NCBI RefSeq assembly: GCF_029784155.1
Contig: NC_073693.1
Location: 156,989,519-157,053,518 of the forward strand
DNA: 64,000 bases
Origin: Uranotaenia lowii
Taxonomy: Eukaryota > Arthropoda > Insecta > Diptera > Culicidae
Reading direction: 5' to 3'
Part shown: piece after piece, positions 54,034-64,000 of the stretch
Layout of the letters: each line of letters starts with the position of its first letter
How positions within the stretch are numbered: the first letter of the stretch is position 1
Translations under genes and position numbers: made by a program
The notes under the pieces: generated by a model
Told to the model about the DNA's origin: nothing
The model's input: the letters and a program-made list of their open reading frames with translations, nothing else
Database searches by the model: none

Positions 54034-56829
54034 GTAGGCTCACAACACAACAGAGTCTAGAATCAAGAAAGTAGTTTTGAAGAAATTTGCTTGAAAATAT
54101 GTGTTAAAGACCATTTTTCTGTGATTTTGACAACCTTGCTCAACATCTCAATGCATGATTCAACACAGAACTTTAGTGTAAAAAACGCGGTTTTTTTCCG
54201 TTTGTAGGAAAAAAATCTATGACTATGACTATGATTAAGTGATGTACCTTTTCAATATCGGATATTTAAAAAGTCGTATTGAATTTCTGTTTTTAAATAC
54301 GTGGTTTTTCGCAAAAAAAAAAATTAAGCTAAAAAAATTATGTGAAGCTCGACCTATTATACAAAAAAAGTTATCTTAAGTGCGTCCCTCCGACAAGATT
54401 TCAAATTTTAATTGGCCCGTTGGTTCAAAAGGTTGATCAGCCTGTCTTACAAAGTGCAATGTTCTAGAAAAAATGTGCCCAACAATAATGCTGTTAGCTC
54501 ATCACATTCGATAAAGTTTATTTTGATCAATTGAACTTTGGTTAAAATATATTAAAATATGTTAATCAATGTTTTTTTTTCAATTTGTTTCAAATGTTCA
54601 TCATGAAAAAACTATAACAAAAATATTAATTCCAATATGTCACTCGTTAGAGTACCGTCCACTGGGGCATCATGATAATTGATCCACAGATAATCATACC
54701 TCTTGTACATCAAAAGTTTGAAGGATGATGGGACATCAATTGACGTAGTCAGAAAAAATGATTGGTTTCAACAATTAAAATGTTACGAAAACCTGATATT
54801 TTCACCCTACTAAGAAAAAGGGGTAAGTTGCAACAAACTTTGTTTTTAATGTAAAAATCAAATGAAAACGATTGAAAATTAATAGTTTTTTATATATTTG
54901 TGATGTTATAAGGCATAAAGCACCGATTGCAGTAATTTTTGGTTTTGTTCAAATAAGATTTACATTTTTTCTGTCAAAAATGTTTCTAAAAAAAGGGTGG
55001 TCCATGATTGCTCGATTGACTTAATTCGAGAATCTATCAAGCATCTTTACTGCTTGCCGCGTGGACGCCGACTGACGCGAACCCCTTCAACAGTTTTTAC
55101 TGACATGAAAGGTGGTCCGAGAGCCCGTGTGAGTTGGATGCCCAGTGGGAGAAATATTCGATATATTTTGACACATAACGAGGGGTGTTCAAGCTCAATT
55201 GTCAGAATAAGATTAATAAGCGCAGCGCACTAGATCAGACATTTATGCGAATCAGTTTGTTAAACCAGTGTAATTTCTGTCATTTTTCTAACGCTTAACG
55301 CTTTTTTTTGTCAGAATTGGTTCGGATAACTGCGACTGCAAATCCACGAAATTAAACTTTCAATGCAAGGGACACTATAAAAAAATTCAGACCACGCATT
55401 ACGAATTGCAACTATAAAATAATTGTTTGAGCTCAATTTATTTCAATTCTTAAGATAAACATCTCACAGCGTTGTATCTTTCACGAACATAGCAGAAAAG
55501 TTGTTGTTGGCAAGATGGATTATCAAAAGTGTTGGTTAAAATCCGAAACAAGATCACAAACATGAGCTGAAAACAGAACTATAATATTGCTGAGGTCTAA
55601 TATATTGTCAATGCAGGTGAAATCCGAACCAACCAGCGACGACGAAAAATTCACGAAACACCTCGCTAATCCGTAACCCTTTCTTTTGTTTGGTTCCGAC
55701 ATGTGGACGATGTTTGATAGATGTCTGGTCAACATGCGATGTCATTAGTGATATCGCCGTCGCTGATGTTGACGAAAACTCCGGTTTGGGAGTTCGGCGA
55801 CAATATGTAGATTGTACGTTTTTTCCCTATTCAAGTATCAACTGATGGATTTAAGACTATTATTTCACTGGAATTTTATTTAATTTGCATTACGGGATGT
55901 CTCAAAAAAACCTGCAAAACGTGTTCATAATTCACAAGAGATGAAGATTCTCATAGTGATTAATATTTTCCTATGTATTAAGCTTTAACATCCTCGAAAT
56001 ATCTAATTGGCAGAACAAATATTCTCAATATGAACAAACAACTGCTTTAACTTTTCCCTTTTTGGTAAATTTTATTTTCAGTGTGAATTGACGGAGACAT
56101 TACTCCAAATTTAAAGGCTTCTCCTTCTAGCGTTTTATATGGTAAACAAAACCACAAAATATCCTATTGAAATTGACTTATTAACTCGCCAGCACTCAAT
56201 TTTACTTCGGAATTCTGGACTTTCGACTTTCGAAAAACTTCCGACAAAGAAAGTGAAGTACTAGATCGTCAAAAGTCTGTATTTCGTTGCCAGTTCACCA
56301 GCGACGTTTTTAAAATTTTTATTGAAATTTACAATAGAAAACCATACAAACGAACGCGGAGACTTTAAGACATACTGGATGTATCCCTACAAGGAAACTT
56401 CTAATTTTAGATTCTACTGGTTGAACGTTCAGTTTTTTTTAACTACTATGATTTGCGTTACAAGTTTGCTAACGCAAGACCTTACTGTAGGTTAAGGTAT
56501 CTAAGTGACTTACGAATTCAGCGAAAACTCATGTTCATATGAAGACTAAACTGAGCGGAACGCAAAAACTTCATCCCACATTAAACTGTGTACCGTTTGA
56601 ATGTGTTGGAAAGTAAATACAATTTTTTCTAACAGCTAACCCAGCAGCAACAGCTACTCCGCCAGCATCAAAATTTAACATATGATTTCAAAACAAATCG
56701 ATAAATTCTTTCGTTTTCGAAAACTAATGATCAATAACATATTATTAAAAAAAAAAAAGTCAAATGTTTTCAGTCTGCGCCCGGATAGACCGAATCATTC
56801 GTGACTCGAACGAAGTTCTAAACTGGACC
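54034..56829. other. Unassigned sequence
   Basis: AT-rich with scattered short frames; none (including 54997-55233 plus and 55523-55735 minus) shows a recognisable domain. Confidence 0.45.
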
Positions 56830-57640
56830 AACATCTTTCACTGGCAACTTTGCCCTTACTTAACCGATGTCCCCGACTTGTAATTTTGGCTTAACTGGAC
56901 TAAAATCCTAAACTGACTCAAAATCCTAGACTGGCAACTTTGTCTTGACTAAACTGTCCTAAACTGGATCGAAGTTCCCGCCTTGCAATTTTGCCATATC
57001 TGATGTAATACGGTTGGTACTAATGTACCAACGACCAAAATCAAAAACAGGCAATTTAGCCTCAACTGTACCGAAGTCCAAATTAAACCAAATAATCCAC
57101 TGGCAACTTTGCCTTATCTGAACCGAAGTCCTTAACTGATCCTATGTCCTCTTCTGGCAACTTTGCCTTAACCTGCCTAAATTGGATCGAAGCTCCTGAC
57201 AGGCAACTTCGCCTCATCTACATAAAAGTATTAAACTGACCGAAGTTCTGAACTTGACCGAAGTCCTAACTGGACCGAGGTCCTAAAACTGAACCAGAGT
57301 CTGAACTGGACCGAGGTCCTAAAACTGGACCAGAGTTCGAACTGGACCGAAGTCCTAACTGGACCGAAGTCCGAACTGGACCGAAGTCCGAACTGGACCG
57401 AAGTCTAAACTTGACGGAAGTCTGAACTGGACCGAAGTCCTAACTGGACCGAAGTCCTAACTGGACCGAAGTCCTAACTGGACCGAAGTCCTAACTGGAC
57501 CGAAGTCCTAACTGGACCGAAGTCCTAACTGGACCGAAGTCCGAACTGGACCTAAGTCCGAACTGGACCGAAGTCCTAACTGGACCGGAGTCCTAAACTG
57601 GACCGAAGTCCTCGACTGGCTACATTACCTTCACTATCGG
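56830..57640 (+). repeat. Minisatellite, 17-bp unit AACTGGACCGAAGTCCT, with a degenerate longer-unit flank
   Basis: From 57241 to 57620 about 22 units of 17 bp are recognisable, the central eight (57415-57540) nearly perfect. From 56830 to 57240 the same phrase alternates with CTGGCAACTTTGCCTTA, giving a longer, more diverged unit. The homogeneous core within a diverged edge is what unequal crossing-over or slippage produces. Confidence 0.9.
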
Positions 57641-57850
57641 TATTCGCTCTTCAACCACTCCGCACTTCCACACACTTTTTTTTTATTACAAAAATTTTTC
57701 TTAAAATTTGAAAAATCTTTATCGCTTTTCGAAAAAAACCTTTAGTAATCGAATCACGGGATTGATGTTGTAACCCAATAGCTCTTTTAAACTTAAAAAA
57801 AATCACTAATCACAATTATTCCATCGGAGCAACCAGACCCAAAACTCGAC

Positions 57851-59580
<1,730 letters not shown>

Positions 59581-60109
59581 AGGGAGCTATAATGACTAAA
59601 TCGTTTTACACAGATTCGACTAATCCTTCTTTTTCTTAGAATTAAAGTAGTTTTAGTGAAATTTTTTACCTAAGAAGTTGTAGAAAAGATTGTTTGTCAC
59701 AATAAAAATGAAGAAAAACATCATTCAAAGCCAAAAGTTTGAGTATTTATGAAAAATGATAACATGGGCCATCCTACTTCGCTGATGCGTCTTGTACAGT
59801 TTTCTCCTACTATGTGCCGCATCGAATCTTTTCTCGAAATCGCGGACGGAGACCCCAAGATTATCCAAGAGTGCCCCTACGTTTGGTTTGTATAGCACAA
59901 TACATCATCAAATTGTTTTGGTGAAGTTTTAGGAAGGTTTTCGTAGTCTATCTCGGGAGTTCCTTGGCGATCATCCCTTCTGAACATGTTGGGTTCTCAA
60001 CGTAGGTGTGCACATTTTTATTCTGTTTTCTCGCGTTCTATTGGCGATTTGCAGCTCTAAACGACGTTCAGAGGGCACTTCGATCAAAATGATGATGATA
60101 AGGGCTCAA
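59581..60109. other. Unassigned sequence
   Basis: No supported feature. Confidence 0.5.
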
Positions 60110-60469
60110 ATGTCAAAACCAGTAGAATTTTTCGAAAACATCAAGAAAAATTATAAACTTTCGGAGTTGTTTTTCATATTCATTGGGATTTTATTTGAGG
60201 AAAAGGTAAGAAAATGAGAACTACACAATCGTTCATATATTTTAAAACCTATTCGTTTTTGTATCTGCGTTAATTTTTAGGTTTCCGGAAAAAAAATCGT
60301 GATATGCCAACTAACAGCGGTCTGGGAAGTTCATGCTTTTGGAATCAAGGCGTGTTTTCATATTTATCAAGAAACAACTCGTAATATTATAATCTCCAAC
60401 AAAACTGAGGGCACTGAAGAATTTATCGGATTAACAAATTTTCGATTTTTAGATTCACGTCGAGTTTGA
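60110..60469 (+). CDS. Tentative two-exon gene or gene fragment
   Basis: ATG at 60110 opens 32 codons: MSKPVEFFENIKKNYK, then a hydrophobic stretch LFFIFIGILF. It ends at AAG|GTAAG (60205/60206). A 75-base intron would end TTAATTTTTAG at 60280, a standard short insect intron. The second exon, 60281-60467, stays open for 62 codons in the matching frame and ends with TGA at 60467-60469. The product of about 94 residues would have one possible membrane segment. No family was recognised. It may equally be the first exon of a larger membrane-protein gene, or chance. Confidence 0.3.
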
Positions 60470-63375
60470 AGAAATATAACTTTGGACAAAAAACTAAACG
60501 CTCGCACCAACAAACATTCAGATAATAAATGTTGAAGAAAAAAAGAGAAGAAAAGAGAAAAATGCTAGAGAAAGTGTGTGAATAAAATTGTTTACCTGCT
60601 TTCAATGTGAAATTCGCGAAAGAAGGAAACTGCATAAAATAATAGAAAATTTGAATTTAATGGAAATAATTTTGAACGAATGTCGTTTCAAATATGTTTT
60701 TCAAAAGATCACTTGTTACTACCCAACAACAATTGAAAACAAGCACGTGTCCACCAAAGCATTTAAAAATTATTTCAAATATTATGCTGCTTTTCTAATT
60801 AAGGAAACTCCTCAAAAATCACAAAAATTGCAGGATTAAATAAGGTATCCAAGTTGAAATGTAAAATATTGAATTAAGTTCAAGATTTGGAAACAATTTA
60901 GACGATGGAATTATTAAAGAAATTGAAATATTTACCTTTTTTTAAATTAAAGAAAATTATCAGATTATTGGATTATCAAACTTTGATAAAGGCTGGTAAA
61001 TTGACTTATAATTTATAGAAATTTTGCAAAGTCAAATGGAATAAGAATTAATCAAAAATTTTATGGCAACGAATTCAAAAAGAGTTATAAAAAAATGAAA
61101 ACTTTCCCAGGCTAGGAAACTCAAATTAAATTTTGTAAGAAGCTCATGGTTGTATTTATTCAAATGTTTTATTTAATTTGTGTTTCAAGTTCTGAACCAT
61201 AAGTTTCATATTCTCAAACTTTAAATATGTCTTTTTAATTTAAAGATTCATGGCAACATTAGGAACAGAACCAGACGATCGTTATTAAACATCAACTAAC
61301 TCTTTTTATTTGTCCATAATTTATGGGGTTCTGAAATTCAACTCGGGTTGAATACTGATCAAATATAATAGAAACTAATATTCACCACACTTGCTTTCCT
61401 CATGTAATGAGAAGGCGACACCATCAGCATCCTCTAGCGGACAAAATGGAAGCACTAATTCACGAAATTCGTCTAACTTGTGAATAGCGTGTATTTCGGA
61501 CTCGACTTGATCAGGGATGCCAGTTATAATAAATGGAATTGTTTATTTCTATTTTCACTATGCACCATAAAAATTTTAGTGTATCAACTTACTAATTTAG
61601 GAATTTAAGAAAATAATTCCATATAATACTTGCAAATATTTCTGAACAAAATATGGATCTCAGCAATTACTTTTAATTACCCTCCTTATTTGATGTTAGG
61701 ATTCGTGCATGACCCGCTCACGTTTCGCGACCAATATCTTTGTGAAAGGAAACAAATATTGATTCGTAAAATATTATATAAATAAACTTTGCCTTAAATA
61801 TGCACAAAGCCAGAATCAATGACGAGTTTTCATAGTAGGACCGGAAAAATGGCCAAGAAACTGCGAAATTTAGTAGTTAAACATTTCATAAATTTCCTTA
61901 TTACTTAAACATACCTGCAGTCATTTTCACCCAGTCAAACGCAGTCATATTTTCGATCCAGCGCTCCGATAATCCATAAATAGTAGCTCTTAAACCGCAC
62001 TGTTTTTTTCGTACAAATTCACGTATGATTAACTTGGAATACTTGGAATGAATTAAGGAACCGCTTCCAAAATAAAACTTTGCGTCATCTGTTGACCGAA
62101 GACATCGCAGTTGGTTCGCCAGTTACACAAAAATATGAAAAAAAAAACAAAACAGATAAACGTCTAATGAACTGATTGTAAAAAAAACAAGAACTCAATA
62201 AAAAAAATTATTATTACAATTACAACAAGATATTCCCAACCATCCACTCTTTGTACAACTTCTAACTGAGGTAAGAGAGAGGTTTGGTTTTCTTTTTTTA
62301 TGAGTCTAGGCCCAGTGAACGAGCACTATTGCCTTGTTGGTTTAGAGGATTTTGCTGGCGGCGAAAAAGATTTTAAACTCAGACACATTAAATCACATTT
62401 CTCAAATGAGCGGAATTTAATTTTTTTTAAGTGTACGTAAAACTCAACAAAAAAGTAATGAAAATATGTTCGGACGGCATCCCTGATCAGTATTTTGACA
62501 GCTCCAGATGTACATTTGGAAAGGGCACAAATTGATATTATTTTATTTATTTATAGAGACAAAAGTGTACAACAGAATTGTTTTGTTCTTCCTTATTCAA
62601 ACCAATTGTACTGAAATAAAAAAAAAAACTCTTTCGAAATAAGATATAATTATTGATAATCTTTTTTTGTTACTTTATTTTTGAATTTCCATTTTTTTAT
62701 AAGCATATTAATATTTAATTTTCGTCACTTAGCTTAAATTTGTTTATGTTTATTAAGCTTCTGCTTATTTTTATTTGCCGTTTTGTACGACATATTCATA
62801 ATTTGTAGCTTTGCTTTGAAAATCAGTTCAAAAATATTCTATTAACCATTCCGCATTTATTCGACCTAGTTTTGCAGCCATGAAATGAAGTACCTAGAGT
62901 CGAGTTTTTGAAAAATATAAGTATTTTTACGTACGCAAGAGGTGTAAATACACCTTTACTCGTTAAGTGCTGGCGGAAATTATCAAAGCATGCTTTGAAA
63001 AAAGTCTAAAATCTGTGCTAGCTGATTTTATCGTGGATGTCGTAATGGGCGATGGAATCGAAAAGTTATTCTTTATCTCCTCAAGAAAACCCGTAAGATC
63101 TGTCATAAGTTGGAAGAAACTTTTAGCTGCATTAATGAAAAATCATCACCCAAATTCGGCAGCGCCTATTCAATTTTTTTAAAGATATTTATGAAGTCAT
63201 AATAAATTAGTCATTTATTACGAATGCGCTAAATCAAATCAATCACGATCTTTAAAGGTTTGGATGACGTTTTGAAAACTAAGAATTTGCGGTGTTAATA
63301 ATGTATATTTATTCAAAAAATAATCATTTCACTTTCCGCCTTTTCGATATGCTACGCCACACTTTTTGCGATTCA
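60470..63375. other. Unassigned AT-rich sequence
   Basis: Short frames at 60588-60839 and 62967-63182 (plus) are not recognised. No repeats or RNA genes supported. Confidence 0.45.
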
Positions 63376-63560
63376 AGTCACGGAAAATAAAAAAAAGGTA
63401 AAATTTACCTTTTTGCGAGGTGAATTTTTTCCACCCCTCTTTCGAGGTAAATTTTACCTTTTTTCAATTCACCTAGCAAAAAGGTAAATTCTACCTTTTT
63501 CGCATTCATCTAGCAAAATAGTAAATAATACTGTTTTCCCATTTACTGATTTAAAAGGTA
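63376..63560. repeat. Cluster of AAAAAGGTAAATTTTACCTTTTT palindrome copies
   Basis: The self-complementary core GGTAAATTTTACC or close variants occurs at about 63398, 63449 and 63482, with partial copies to 63555, alternating with TTTTGCGAGGTGAATT-like text. The whole block can fold on itself. It may be the core of a foldback MITE whose limits I could not place. Confidence 0.55.
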
Positions 63561-63861
63561 GATGCTGGTTGGTTTGATTGCAATGGTTTCTTCAATAAGG
63601 ATAAAAAAAATACAAAATTAATTCAAAAATTATATTTATTGGAGATAAATAAGGACTGGTAATTCGGCTTCGCGTTCTTCTGAGCCGCCATGGCCGCTGA
63701 ATCCTCCTGCGTTGCGTACATTCATGATCTCCTCCGTTCGCCTAATCCGGTCAGGTTCGGCTTTTCCGGCTGGAGGATGACGTGGAATACACCGTCATCC
63801 GGTGCCGATCTGGAACAAAAGCAATGTATTATGACGACAACCAGCACAACTAAATGATATC
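63561..63861. other. Unassigned sequence
   Basis: 63660-63800 is of more even base composition (GCGTTCTTCTGAGCCGCC...) but shows no recognisable product. Confidence 0.4.
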
Positions 63862-64000
63862 CAGTGTTCGGCATCGCTAACTGAAAAATTAGCGCCGCTA
63901 ATTAAATCGCTATTTCATACAAAGTTAGCGATCGCTAATTAAATACGCTAAATGTGCCAAAAAAGTTATCGCTTTAAGCTTAAAGCGCTAATCGCTAATC
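63862..64000. mobile_element. hAT-like TTAGCG-rich MITE (copy 2), cut by the window edge
   Basis: It starts CAGTGTTCGGCA and follows the left end of the element at 42044 for all 139 visible bases with about three differences. Here the terminal CAGTG is intact, where copy 1 has CAGTT. Confidence 0.8.

Noticed and set aside
54997..55233. A 78-codon plus-strand frame with Arg/Pro-rich text
   Set aside because: No family resemblance and no supporting context.

Overview
The window reads as nuclear DNA of an insect, most probably a culicine mosquito. It is AT-rich and built almost entirely of nested transposable elements, with no complete host gene that I can defend. The mosquito assignment is an inference from the combination of a DD37E mariner-like transposase, RTE-clade elements ending in a short AATAAA-type tail, tRNA-derived SINEs with A and B boxes, and copia, gypsy and I-like elements. 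No ribosomal, mitochondrial or bacterial-type gene was seen.

Positions 1-17240 are two stacks of nested insertions. An RTE LINE (1-2812) sits in a gypsy element (protease 2831, RT from 3236, pol 8146-10677). The gypsy RT is split by a 4,572-bp coding-free LTR element (3574-8145) with two 360-bp LTRs that look identical and a 5-bp target duplication. After a hAT-like remnant and a SINE comes a DD37E transposase gene (about 11990-17239), split by a decayed copia element (12715-16850, duplication ACCTG).

Positions 17240-28400 are mostly uncoded. They hold a 1.6-kb retroposon with a 24-bp target duplication, a short RTE fragment, a 1.8-kb near-complete palindrome, a tRNA-derived SINE and a possible MITE. 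Positions 28400-32760 hold a second, defective RTE copy with an I-type LINE inserted near its 3' end. Positions 34490-37925 are a heptanucleotide satellite: one TGAGACC-type array split by a hAT-like MITE and a polyadenylated LINE, followed by an inverted TGTCTCA array of about 78 units.

Positions 40080-48150 contain another 1.6-kb retroposon with a long target duplication, a TTAGCG-rich hAT-like MITE (second copy at the window end), a deleted DD37E transposon and an I-type LINE with endonuclease, RT and RNase H. Positions 50460-59600 hold a LINE C-terminus, a small TIR element, a SINE, a snap-back hairpin, a 17-bp minisatellite, an ATT repeat and a minus-strand Jockey/CR1-type LINE. The remainder to 64000 is largely unassigned, apart from a tentative two-exon reading frame near 60110-60469 and a cluster of short palindromes near 63400.

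Target duplications let insertion order be read in several places: gypsy before RTE and before the LTR element; DD37E before copia; RTE before the I-type LINE; heptamer array before MITE and LINE. Comparisons were made by eye. Boundaries backed by target duplications are exact to a few bases; others are approximate.
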